Assembly: GCA_002292345.1 (NCBI GenBank)
Contig: DBBT01000104.1
Span: forward strand, 28,273-35,823
Reading direction: 5' to 3'
Length of the DNA stretch: 7,551 bases
Source: Opitutia bacterium UBA977
GTDB lineage: Bacteria > Verrucomicrobiota > Verrucomicrobiia > Opitutales > Coraliomargaritaceae
Shown here: positions 1 through 7,240 of the stretch, one piece after another
Layout: each line of letters starts with the position of its first letter
How positions within the stretch are numbered: position 1 is the first letter of the stretch
The notes under the pieces: model-generated
Databases searched by the model: none
The model's input: the letters and a program-made list of their open reading frames with translations, nothing else
What the model was told of the DNA's origin: nothing
Position numbers and translations under genes: made by a program

Positions 1-1277
1 AGGTCTGTCTTGGTCGTTTTATACAGCGGTAATGTGTCAACAATCGCGCCGCCTTCAATTTCGAGGCGTTTGACCAGTGTTTCGCGGTTTTGATTCCCAG
101 TGATAACGAGCATTTGAATACTTTCGATACCTTCATCTTGTATAAAGGTATCAACTAGAGCGTCACCATTGGCCTTTCCCGGAATTAGGTCGACTTTAAG
201 GTGGTGGGATTCAATCGCTCGCGCGGTGGCAGCACCAACTGCGGCAATGCGCATCGGCCCGAGGCAGCGAATGTCGTCAAATGCTTTATAGAATATGTCG
301 AAGAAGGATTTTACACCATTAACGCTGGTAAAGATGATCCACTCATAAATCGCGATGCCCGCGAGTATTTCAGTAATGACCTGCGGGTTGATGTCTGGTT
401 GAACTTCGATGAATGGTAGCTCGATGACTTCGGCGCCGTTGCTTTCGAGTAACACAGTGAGTTGACTGGCTTGTTCGCGCGCGCGAGTGACGACAACCTT
501 CTTACCCATGAGCGGGCGCCCCTCGAACCACTCAGTTTTGGAGCGTTTGGTGACAACATCACCAATGATAATCATGGCGGGAGTGGAAATGCCGGCAGAT
601 TCAATATCACTAACGATAGAGTTGACGGTGCCGAACACGGAGCGTTGGTGATTGAGAGTTGCCCATTGGATCGCACCGACGGGCATCTCACCAGACATGC
701 CACCTGCTTTGAGTTCGCTGAGTATACGCGGTAACTGACCAAGACCCATGTAGAGGCAAAGCGTGCCGTTGGTGTTACCGTGTTGTTTGAAATCAATACT
801 GATCGACTGTTTCTCTGGATTCTCATGACCTGTGAGAAACGTAATTGAGGAACTGTACGAGCGATGAGAGAGGGGGATGCCTGCATAGGCCGCGGCTGCG
901 AGCGCTGCGGTCACTCCGGGAACAATTTCGTAGGGGATTTTGTCGGCTTCTAGCTCCGCTATTTCTTCACCACCGCGACCAAAAACAAAAGGGTCACCAC
1001 CCTTGAGGCGAACCACTTGCTGGCCCCTGTTGGCACGTTCGACTAAGATTTCTTCAATCTCATCCTGCGGGATCGAATGTAAGCCAGGCCGCTTACCGAC
1101 ATAAATACGTTCGGCTTCGGGACGTGCCCACTTCAGTAATTTGGGGTTGGCTAGGTAGTCGTACACAAGTACGTCAGCAGTTTCGATGAGTTCGCGGGCG
1201 CGAACAGTGACTAGACCAGGATCTCCTGGGCCTGCACCAATAAGATACACTTTTCCTGTTTTTGTTTTAGAAGGCAT
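1..1277 (-). CDS. cobA-hemD: CobA-HemD fusion: uroporphyrinogen-III C-methyltransferase / uroporphyrinogen-III synthase (3' end off window)
   Basis: This is one uninterrupted frame of 425 visible codons from the ATG at 1277 to the left edge; I translated it throughout and saw no stop. Residues 10-245 are a complete SAM-dependent CobA domain. They show the SAM-binding VYLIGAGPGDPGLVT (10-24), RLKGGDPFVFGRGGEE (90-105), VPGVTAALAAAAYAGIPLSHR spread over 119-139, TGH (149-151), YMGL (176-179) and TPAMIIIGDVV (232-242). From about residue 258 a HemD-type synthase follows, with VVVTRAREQASQL (261-273), the WIIFTSVNGV block (313-322), IAAVGAATA (344-352) and a second VITGNQNRETL block (391-401). 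About 75 residues of HemD are probably missing beyond the edge. HemD cyclises hydroxymethylbilane to uroporphyrinogen III and CobA methylates it at C2 and C7 to precorrin-2, feeding siroheme or cobalamin. hemC, encoding the preceding enzyme, lies 40 bases upstream on the same strand, so the two are probably one operon. No Shine-Dalgarno is seen before the start, but the SAM motif begins ten residues in, which supports this ATG. Both domains are expected to be cytoplasmic. Confidence 0.95.
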   Translation of the reverse strand, partial: MPSKTKTGKVYLIGAGPGDPGLVTVRARELIETADVLVYDYLANPKLLKWARPEAERIYVGKRPGLHSIPQDEIEEILVERANRGQQVVRLKGGDPFVFGRGGEEIAELEADKIPYEIVPGVTAALAAAAYAGIPLSHRSYSSSITFLTGHENPEKQSISIDFKQHGNTNGTLCLYMGLGQLPRILSELKAGGMSGEMPVGAIQWATLNHQRSVFGTVNSIVSDIESAGISTPAMIIIGDVVTKRSKTEWFEGRPLMGKKVVVTRAREQASQLTVLLESNGAEVIELPFIEVQPDINPQVITEILAGIAIYEWIIFTSVNGVKSFFDIFYKAFDDIRCLGPMRIAAVGAATARAIESHHLKVDLIPGKANGDALVDTFIQDEGIESIQMLVITGNQNRETLVKRLEIEGGAIVDTLPLYKTTKTD

Positions 1278-1317
1278 TGTTGGTAAGCAGTTAAAATTCA
1301 GAACCGATAGATTCGTT

Positions 1318-2172
1318 TTAAACAGAAAACTCAGAAAAGATGTGCTCGATAATCGCATCGATCTTGTCAAGTGATTCGAGTTCAAATTCGAACTTAGTAT
1401 GGCCGACTTTTGAATGGTAGATATAGAAAGTGCCATCAACGTAGTGCGCACCTACGGGTGTTTGACAACCGCCACCGAGACGACGTAGGAACGCACGTTC
1501 TAAAGACACGGCGCGCTTAGTCGTTTCGCAGAACAGGTGTTCATAGCGCGGCAGATCGGCTGCACGACATTGGATCGCAATGGCAGCTTGGCCTGGTGCA
1601 GGCACGACCTGATCAATGGGTAACTCGACAAATTCAAGCCCTTCATGCGCTGAAATCTCCAAACGATCCAGTCCCGCTGCGGCGAGCAGAGTGGCTTCGG
1701 CCTCGCCCTCTAAGATCTTACGCATGCGGGTGGCGACGTTGCCACGAATGGTAGTCCATTCAGCTTGATCTTGAAAGATACCGACTTGTGCGCGACGACG
1801 TGGACTACTGGTTGCAATCGTCTTGGGAGCTGCTTTGCCAGTTCGGTGAACCAGCACATCATTGGCACGGGCACGCGGCAAGTAGCCTGCGATGCAAAGA
1901 TCGGCTTGAAATTGAGTGGGGAGATCTTTGGCGCTGTGTACCGCTATACTTGCTCGCCCATCGAGTAGGGCATCTTCAAGTTCCTTGGTGAAGAGACCGA
2001 TACCGCCGCGCTTCTCTAGTGACCAAGTTAGGCGTTCGTCGACTTTAGTACTGAGGCGCAATTCCTCGAATTGCAGATCGGGGAGTGCCTGCTGAAGCCA
2101 CGCCTGTACCATCTCGGTCTGCTTGAGAGCGAGTGGGCTTTTACGTGTGGCTATTTGTATTGGCGTTGCCAT
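1318..2172 (-). CDS. hemC: porphobilinogen deaminase (hydroxymethylbilane synthase)
   Basis: This 284-residue protein condenses four porphobilinogens into hydroxymethylbilane in the cytoplasm. It shows the N-terminal ATRKSPLAL (8-16), GGIGLFTKELE (56-66), HSAKDLPT (79-86) with the catalytic Asp at 83, TSSPRRRAQ (121-129) and IRGNVATRM (142-150). AAAGLDRL (164-171) and PAPGQAAIAIQ (191-201) follow, then GGGCQTPVGAHY (233-244), whose Cys236 should carry the dipyrromethane cofactor. Substrate-binding arginines matching E. coli Arg11, 131, 132, 149 and 155 are present at 10, 125, 126, 143 and 149. The protein is about 30 residues shorter than the E. coli enzyme; the shortfall is mostly in the C-terminal domain after the cofactor cysteine. 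Two motif positions are unusual: STKVDERL (41-48) where T-x-G-D is typical, and HSAKDLPT where HSMKDVPT is common. It begins 78 bases beyond the ilvC terminator, so it probably starts a new transcript that continues into cobA-hemD. No Shine-Dalgarno precedes the ATG; the start is set by homology of ATRKSPLAL. Confidence 0.96.
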   Translation of the reverse strand: MATPIQIATRKSPLALKQTEMVQAWLQQALPDLQFEELRLSTKVDERLTWSLEKRGGIGLFTKELEDALLDGRASIAVHSAKDLPTQFQADLCIAGYLPRARANDVLVHRTGKAAPKTIATSSPRRRAQVGIFQDQAEWTTIRGNVATRMRKILEGEAEATLLAAAGLDRLEISAHEGLEFVELPIDQVVPAPGQAAIAIQCRAADLPRYEHLFCETTKRAVSLERAFLRRLGGGCQTPVGAHYVDGTFYIYHSKVGHTKFEFELESLDKIDAIIEHIFSEFSV

Positions 2173-2182
2173 GGGCTTAGAA

Positions 2183-2215
2183 CGATGAACATCGACAATT
2201 CAATAATGAATGTCG
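2183..2215 (-). promoter_or_regulatory. dyad cluster in the hemC leader
   Basis: Two overlapping inverted repeats lie 10-43 bases upstream of the hemC start. The first is CGATG/CATCG separated by two bases (2183-2187 and 2190-2194). The second pairs 2193-2202 with 2207-2215: nine base pairs, one bulged base and a four-base loop. Neither is followed by a T-tract on the minus strand, so neither reads as a terminator. Either could be an operator or a 5'-UTR structure affecting hemC. Function is inferred only from position. Confidence 0.3.
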
Positions 2216-2221
2216 AAAAAA

Positions 2222-2250
2222 TATATAGCGATCGAATTACCAAAATAAAA
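2222..2250 (-). promoter_or_regulatory. hemC: weak candidate promoter for hemC-cobA-hemD
   Basis: On the minus strand a TATATA element (2227 down to 2222) lies 17 bases from a poor -35 match, TTTTAT (2250 down to 2245), which is itself the T-tract of the ilvC terminator. The -10 and spacing are reasonable and the -35 is not. A promoter is needed somewhere here because the terminator separates hemC from ilvC. Confidence 0.22.
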
Positions 2251-2298
2251 AGCGGTCGACGGCATAAACCGACGACCGCTATAAATTACCAAAATAAA
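2235..2298. repeat. 15-base direct repeats bracketing the ilvC terminator
   Basis: The 15-base sequence AATTACCAAAATAAA occurs at 2235-2249 and again at 2284-2298, one copy on each side of the terminator hairpin and 49 bases apart. The left copy supplies most of the terminator T-tract when read on the minus strand. The repeat is exact. It may be a local duplication or the scar of an insertion of the hairpin segment. Confidence 0.8.
2240..2280 (-). terminator. intrinsic terminator of the ilvN-ilvC transcript
   Basis: The arms 2251-2262 and 2269-2280 form a 12-base-pair stem, GC-rich at its base, with a single A-A/T-T mismatch and a six-base loop (2263-2268). On the minus strand the stem is followed at once by TTTTTATTTTG, the classic U-tract. 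On the plus strand no T-run follows, so it acts for leftward transcription. It lies 26 bases past the ilvC stop codon. Confidence 0.88.
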
Positions 2299-2305
2299 CT
2301 ACAAC

Positions 2306-3334
2306 TTAATTGTAAGAAGCTTGAGACCCGCCGATATTGCGCTTCTTAACCCAAGGCATGAGAGCGCGGAGTCGTTTGCCAGTCTTTTCGATTGGGTGAG
2401 CTTGGCCGTCTTTGACGAACTGTTTGTACTTCGGCAATCCTGCCTTGTATTCGTTTACCCAGTTCTTGGTGAACTTGCCGTTTTGAATTTCCTTAAGGAT
2501 CGACTTCATTGCCTTCTTAGAAGATGCATTGATGACTCGAGGGCCACTAATGTAGTCTCCCCATTCAGCTGTCTCGGAGATTGAGAAACGCATACCAGAT
2601 ATTCCGGACTCAACCATGAGATCGACGATCAACTTTAATTCGTGCAAGCACTCAAAGTAAGCCATCTCTGGTTGGTAACCTGCTTCAACTAGTGTTTCAT
2701 AGCCAGCCATGACGAGTGCTGAGGCACCACCACAGAGAACGGCTTGCTCACCGAAGAGGTCAGTTTCACACTCTTCCTGGAAAGTTGTTTCGATAACCCC
2801 GGCACGTGTGCCGCCTACGCCCTTCGCCCATGCTAGTGCAATCTTCTTGGCATCTTTAGATGAGCCTTTGTTGATAGCGATCAGCGCTGGAACGCCCTTG
2901 CCCTCGACGTATTGGCTACGAACAACGTGACCTGGGCCCTTAGGAGCCACCATAATGACGTCGATACCCTTAGGTGCTTTGATTAGACCAAAGTGGATTG
3001 CGAGGCCGTGTGTGAATACAATTGTCTTACCCTTGGTCAGGTTTGGGAGGATGTCGGTTTCGTAAACTTCAGCCTGCTTCATATCGGGCACAGCGATCAT
3101 GATCACATCTGCTTTTTGCACCGCTTCAGCAGTTTCGAACACTTCGAAACCTTGGCTTTCAGCGACCTTGACGGACTTGCTCTTTTTGTAGAGGCCGATG
3201 ATTACATTTAGGCCGCTTTCCTTCAAGTTTTGCGCATGGGCGTGACCCTGCGAACCGTAGCCAATGATGGCGAGGGTCTTCTTTTTGATTACTCGGAGAT
3301 CAGCGTCCTTGTCGGTATAGACTTTAGCAGGCAT
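2306..3334 (-). CDS. ilvC: ketol-acid reductoisomerase, class I (KARI)
   Basis: This 342-residue protein has the short (class I) form of the enzyme. It isomerises and reduces 2-acetolactate or 2-aceto-2-hydroxybutyrate with NAD(P)H and Mg2+, the second common step of valine, leucine and isoleucine synthesis. The N-terminal Rossmann domain shows [13 protein letters not shown] (25-37), THG with His109, and APKGPGH (130-136) with Lys132. The all-helical C-terminal domain carries the metal ligands Asp192 and Glu196 in [10 protein letters not shown] (188-197), Glu228 and Glu232 in [12 protein letters not shown] (227-238), and [11 protein letters not shown] (251-261). The cofactor loop reads GLYKKSKS (47-54); it keeps the two serines associated with NADPH use but has Tyr49 where Arg is common. 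It follows ilvN by 63 bases and ends just before a strong terminator, so ilvN-ilvC are probably cotranscribed. No Shine-Dalgarno precedes the ATG; the leader there is A-rich. The start fits the usual family N-terminus ([13 protein letters not shown]). Confidence 0.97.
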   Translation of the reverse strand: MPAKVYTDKDADLRVIKKKTLAIIGYGSQGHAHAQNLKESGLNVIIGLYKKSKSVKVAESQGFEVFETAEAVQKADVIMIAVPDMKQAEVYETDILPNLTKGKTIVFTHGLAIHFGLIKAPKGIDVIMVAPKGPGHVVRSQYVEGKGVPALIAINKGSSKDAKKIALAWAKGVGGTRAGVIETTFQEECETDLFGEQAVLCGGASALVMAGYETLVEAGYQPEMAYFECLHELKLIVDLMVESGISGMRFSISETAEWGDYISGPRVINASSKKAMKSILKEIQNGKFTKNWVNEYKAGLPKYKQFVKDGQAHPIEKTGKRLRALMPWVKKRNIGGSQASYN

Positions 3335-3350
3335 ATTTATCGTAGTTTGT

Positions 3351-3368
3351 GGAAGCAGGTTAGCTTCC
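3351..3368 (-). other. hairpin in the ilvN-ilvC spacer
   Basis: GGAAGC (3351-3356) and GCTTCC (3363-3368) form a perfect six-base-pair stem with a six-base loop, 17 bases upstream of the ilvC ATG. No T-tract follows on the minus strand. It is more likely an mRNA processing or stability element, or chance, than a terminator. Confidence 0.3.
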
Positions 3369-3397
3369 GGGTTGTAAGAAGTGGAGAGGAGGGCGGA

Positions 3398-3871
<474 letters not shown>

Positions 3872-3878
3872 GATGTAG

Positions 3879-3898
3879 AAGCTTTACGGCTTAAGCTT
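3879..3898 (-). repeat. inverted repeat between tRNA-Val and ilvN
   Basis: AAGCTT occurs at 3879-3884 and 3893-3898, able to form a six-base-pair hairpin with an eight-base loop inside the 33-base spacer. There is no T-tract after it, so transcription is not expected to stop between the tRNA and ilvN. It could mark the tRNA 3' processing region or shield the ilvN 5' end. Confidence 0.3.
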
Positions 3899-3904
3899 GA
3901 GAAA

Positions 3905-3981
3905 TGGTAGACGGCGAGGGATTCGAACCCACGACCCCCTCGGTGTAAACGAGGTGCTCTAACCAACTGAGCTAGCCGTCC
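3905..3981 (-). tRNA. tRNA-Val (anticodon UAC)
   Basis: A full 77-base cloverleaf with encoded CCA (3905-3907 on the plus strand read TGG). The acceptor GGACGGC pairs with GCCGTCT, with discriminator A. The D arm is GCTC-AGTTGGTTA-GAGC. The anticodon arm is CCTCG-TTTACAC-CGAGG, giving anticodon TAC (valine, reading GTA and probably GTG and others by wobble). The variable loop is GGGTC and the T arm GTGGG-TTCGAAT-CCCTC. Two pairs are imperfect: G1-U72 is a wobble and U50-U64 is a mismatch in the T stem. All conserved tertiary bases of the D and T loops look intact, so I call it functional. Confidence 0.95.
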
Positions 3982-4167
3982 TCAAGTTTGGAAAGTCGAG
4001 AAACATGCGGCGGATGGTAGGTGAATCAAGCCTTATTTTATCTGAAAAGGATATTTCTTTGGATTTTTTATATCGTGGGTAAATGAAACAAGAAGTGTTG
4101 CCTTCCTTTTAATTGTTACTGTAGTGGCGGATATTGCGCAATCACCAAAATATTCATACACGGGTAA
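3982..4167. other. divergent intergenic region between tRNA-Val and the sensor kinase
   Basis: These 186 AT-rich bases separate leftward and rightward transcription, so promoters for both should lie here. I see a weak leftward candidate near the tRNA and no convincing -35/-10 pair for the kinase. A 10-base perfect palindrome, ATTGCGCAAT, lies at 4133-4142, 25 bases before the kinase start. The region also holds one copy of a 12-base repeat that recurs across the kinase start codon. No further gene is evident. Confidence 0.6.
4002..4029 (-). promoter_or_regulatory. candidate promoter for tRNA-Val-ilvN-ilvC
   Basis: On the minus strand TTGATT (4029 down to 4024) and CATGTT (4007 down to 4002) are separated by 16 bases. 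The -35 matches consensus at four of six positions and the -10 at three of six. A start about seven bases on would give a leader of roughly 14 bases before the tRNA 5' end, a plausible spacing. The matches are modest. Confidence 0.25.
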
Positions 4168-4173
4168 ATGAAA
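4077..4173 (+). repeat. duplicated start context with 9-codon upstream ORF
   Basis: GGGTAAATGAAA occurs at 4077-4088 and at 4162-4173. The second copy contains the start codon of the kinase gene. In the first copy the same ATG opens a nine-codon frame at 4083-4112, MKQEVLPSF followed by TAA, in a different frame from the kinase. The exact repeat is certain. Translation of the small frame is a guess; it could be a leader peptide or simply a remnant of duplication of the initiation region. Confidence 0.4.
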
Positions 4174-7100
4174 AGACGGGACTACATATTTATACTAGGC
4201 TGTATTCTTTCGGTCCTTAGCGTTGCCTTTGCTGCTCAAATCGCAGTCATCGTAGCGGATCCGCGCTTCAGCGGCCATATTAACCAAATTGCACCTGTTT
4301 TCGGCGTTGCTTTTGGAATCGTTTGGCTTGGTGGACTACGCTATCTTCCTGCGGTATTTATTGGTGCCTTGCTGCCTGGGATCATTGCAAAAGAGAGTTT
4401 GCTTATGTTGCTGAGCGTGCCAATTGCAACCGTTACGTCCTCCGCGTTAAGTTTGCGTATTTTAGAGGCTCTGCATGTGCGCTTCAATATGGAGCGCATT
4501 CGAGATGCACTAATAATCTTGTTTGTGGGGATCATAGCAAGCACCTGCTTCGGTGCTGTCATTGAATCTGTATTTCAATGTCGAGGCACGGGAGGTATCA
4601 ATTGGGATGATTTTAAGGCGTTGTTCTTAACCAATTGGTTGGCAGCAGCTGTGGGATCGATTATTATTACTCCGTTCATTTTAGCCTGGGCGGATAAGGG
4701 CGGCTTCAAACTCGCAGGGCGGCAGTTCATTGAAGTGGGCCTTTGGCTTCTAGTGTTGTCCGCTTTCGGCTCAGTTACTTTTCAAAACTGGGCTCCGACT
4801 GACGTATTATTTTACCCGATGGAGCTGGCCATTTTTCCGATCATGGCATGGTCCGCGATTCGCTTCGGTCTTCGCGGCGCGTCCGCTGGGGTGTTTATTT
4901 TGGCGCTACTTGCAGTATGCGCACTGATTCCTGTTTTTTCAGCTGAAAGTACCGCCATTAGCCAAAGCCCTGCGAATGTCTGGATTTTTGTGGGAATTGT
5001 TTCGATTACTTCCATCTGCCTCGCAGCGGTGATGACTGAATTACGGCTTCGCGAAGCGCAAGTTTCGGAGAACGAGCGACGCCTTAGCGCCTTCACTGGT
5101 GCGTTGCCCGATATAGCCTTCGTATTTTCGCGTGAAGGAATGATCGTTGATGTCTTTTCCGCTGATTCGGCAATCAAGTCGACTCACCGGATCACAAACG
5201 CAGAGCGAGTTCTTGGTAAACCTTTGGCAGCTGTGTTTGATGAGAATGCGTGTCGCGCTTTCCTCGCTACAATTTCTGAATCGTTGAATTCAAATTCAGT
5301 GAAGACGTTGGAGTATTCTTTGGATTCGGTCGATGTTGGACAGCATTGGTTTGAAGCCCGTGTCTCACCAATGGCCACGGGTGAGCAACAAGCTGATTGT
5401 GTTGTTTGGGTTGCGTATAATATCTCATCGAGAAAGGCTGCAGAGGCTGCGATTAAGCAGCGAGATGTGGTGCTAAACGCGACAGCTCGAGCCAACCATG
5501 CATTACTGACGACCGTTGATTTTGATAATGCAATAGAGTTGGCCATGTGCGAAGTTGGCACTGCGCTGAATGTTGATCGCTCTTTTGTTTTTGAGATTAC
5601 AGGTCGAGCGAGCGAAGCCTTTCACATCTTTAATCCTCGTTTTGAATGGCTGAAAAATGATTCATACCAAAGTGTCCTTGGACATCGTTCTCTGCAAGAC
5701 GCTCCTTTCGAAGACTTTTTCCCTGGATGGTATGAGCAGTTAATGCAGGGCGAAATCATCCAAGTATTAGGGTCGTCTGACAGCCAGCTTGATTCGAAGG
5801 TATTCCGAGAACTAGAGAGCGAGTCTTTATTGGTAATTCCGATGTGGATCGGCGGCCGACTGTATGGATTCTTTGCTATGGATTATTGCAGTCAACAGCA
5901 TCAATGGGATGAGTCAGAGATGAACGCTGCTAGAGTCTTAGCTTCAAGTATCGGAGGCTTAATTCTGATGCAAGAACGGGAAGAAGAATTGCGCGTGGCT
6001 CGTGATCAATCCGAATTAGCCAGTGTGGCCAAAGGAGAGTTCTTGGCAATGATGAGCCATGAGATTCGGACGCCTATGAATGCCATCATAGGATATACAG
6101 ATCTGATGTTCCAGACAGACTTGGACGAGGTGCAAACGGAGCAAGCATCCATCATCAAACGAAGCGGAAAAGCGTTGTTGAATTTAATCAACAACATTCT
6201 TGATTATTCAAAAATTGAGACACGCAAAATGGAGTTAGAATCGATCGAGTTCGACCTCGAGCAGATCATGTGTGAGGCCTTAGAATATGCTTTGCCAGAT
6301 GCTAAATTAAAGAAATTACAGATTGATTATGAAGTAGGCGCTGGGATCAGTGAAATCTATATAGGTGATCCGCACCGTATTCGGCAAATTTTGATGAATT
6401 TGACTAGTAACGCGGTAAAATTTACTAATGAAGGTTCTGTATTGATGAGTGTAAGCCTGAATCAATCGAAGTCTGTCGGTGGTACCGACATGCTTCATTT
6501 TGAAGTGCAGGATAGTGGCTGTGGAATCGCAAAGGATAAGTTCGATCAATTATTTAAAGCATTCACGCAGGTCGATTCATCAACAACCCGAAAGTTTGGA
6601 GGCACTGGGCTGGGACTTGTGATTTGCAAGCGTTTAGTAGAGCGAATGCAGGGAGAGATTTGGGTGGAAAGTGCCGTGAATGCAGGATCGTGCTTTCAAT
6701 TTACAATACCACTGCCTCGCCCGAAGCAATTGACCACGAACTGTGCACCCTCCGTTCGCAAAGAAATGGATAGTGGTTATATAGATCAGATTAAAGCTGA
6801 TTTTGCAGAAGCGCATCCGTTAAGATTACTAATCTGCGAAGATGATGACGACAATCGGTGGGTTATTAAATCACTACTAGAATTACTTGGCTATCACCCG
6901 CAGGTTGTCCATGACGGCGCTCAGGCGATTGAGCTGATGCAAAGCGGGGTTTTTGATGTTATTTTAATGGATGTTCGACTCCCAGGGCAAAGTGGACTCG
7001 AGATTACGCAGGCTATTCGTAGTGGGGAATTTGTGGATCAGGATCCTCAGCAGTATATCATTGCAGTGACTGCGTTTGCGATGAACGAAGATCGCGCCAA

Positions 7101-7200
7101 GTGCCTCGCTGCTGGCATGAACGACTACCTTAGCAAGCCTGTAGAAGTTGCTAGATTAAAGGATGCGTTGATTCGGGCGCATCGTACTTTAATTAGCTGA
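4168..7200 (+). CDS. membrane-bound hybrid histidine kinase, MASE1-PAS-GAF-HisKA-HATPase-REC
   Basis: A 1010-residue hybrid sensor kinase. Residues 6-290 hold roughly eight to ten hydrophobic segments with MASE1-like features: PVFGVAFGIVWLGGLRYLP (43-61) and NWLAAAVGSIIITPFILAW (156-174). A PAS domain spans about 303-425 and a GAF-like domain about 435-605. A charged helix (602-622) leads into HisKA with MMSHEIRTPMN (628-638); His631 is the phosphorylated histidine. The ATPase domain has the N box QILMNLTSNAVKF (740-752), G1 DSGCGI (782-787), an F box near 796-800 and G2 GGTGLGL (811-817). The C-terminal receiver (about 886-1003) has the acidic pair Asp892-Asp893, phosphoacceptor Asp935 in LMDVRLPG, Thr968 and Lys990, so the relay is complete up to REC. 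An HPt protein and output regulator must be encoded elsewhere; the signal is unknown. The start is fixed by an in-frame TAA immediately before the ATG. Only GGG a few bases upstream resembles a ribosome site. A carbon-nitrogen hydrolase follows after 40 bases and may be cotranscribed. Confidence 0.94.
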   Translation: MKRRDYIFILGCILSVLSVAFAAQIAVIVADPRFSGHINQIAPVFGVAFGIVWLGGLRYLPAVFIGALLPGIIAKESLLMLLSVPIATVTSSALSLRILEALHVRFNMERIRDALIILFVGIIASTCFGAVIESVFQCRGTGGINWDDFKALFLTNWLAAAVGSIIITPFILAWADKGGFKLAGRQFIEVGLWLLVLSAFGSVTFQNWAPTDVLFYPMELAIFPIMAWSAIRFGLRGASAGVFILALLAVCALIPVFSAESTAISQSPANVWIFVGIVSITSICLAAVMTELRLREAQVSENERRLSAFTGALPDIAFVFSREGMIVDVFSADSAIKSTHRITNAERVLGKPLAAVFDENACRAFLATISESLNSNSVKTLEYSLDSVDVGQHWFEARVSPMATGEQQADCVVWVAYNISSRKAAEAAIKQRDVVLNATARANHALLTTVDFDNAIELAMCEVGTALNVDRSFVFEITGRASEAFHIFNPRFEWLKNDSYQSVLGHRSLQDAPFEDFFPGWYEQLMQGEIIQVLGSSDSQLDSKVFRELESESLLVIPMWIGGRLYGFFAMDYCSQQHQWDESEMNAARVLASSIGGLILMQEREEELRVARDQSELASVAKGEFLAMMSHEIRTPMNAIIGYTDLMFQTDLDEVQTEQASIIKRSGKALLNLINNILDYSKIETRKMELESIEFDLEQIMCEALEYALPDAKLKKLQIDYEVGAGISEIYIGDPHRIRQILMNLTSNAVKFTNEGSVLMSVSLNQSKSVGGTDMLHFEVQDSGCGIAKDKFDQLFKAFTQVDSSTTRKFGGTGLGLVICKRLVERMQGEIWVESAVNAGSCFQFTIPLPRPKQLTTNCAPSVRKEMDSGYIDQIKADFAEAHPLRLLICEDDDDNRWVIKSLLELLGYHPQVVHDGAQAIELMQSGVFDVILMDVRLPGQSGLEITQAIRSGEFVDQDPQQYIIAVTAFAMNEDRAKCLAAGMNDYLSKPVEVARLKDALIRAHRTLIS

Positions 7201-7223
7201 GCTTGCCGCGCCTTAATGCTCTC

Positions 7224-7229
7224 AGAAGG
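7224..7229 (+). promoter_or_regulatory. Shine-Dalgarno for the carbon-nitrogen hydrolase
   Basis: AGAAGG lies 11 bases before the ATG at 7241. The spacing is slightly long, but this is the clearest Shine-Dalgarno-like site ahead of any start in the window and it supports that start. Confidence 0.5.
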
Positions 7230-7240
7230 TGCTATCTGGT

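Noticed and set aside
572..886. Open frame antisense-style within cobA-hemD on the same strand, different frame
   Set aside because: The continuous, motif-rich CobA-HemD frame covers it; it is a frame shadow.
4133..4142. Perfect palindrome ATTGCGCAAT upstream of the kinase as an operator
   Set aside because: Ten-base palindromes are expected several times by chance in a window this size, and no second copy or known motif supports it.
7198..7240. Terminator between the kinase and the hydrolase
   Set aside because: Only a four-base GAGC/GCTC pairing is present and there is no T-tract.
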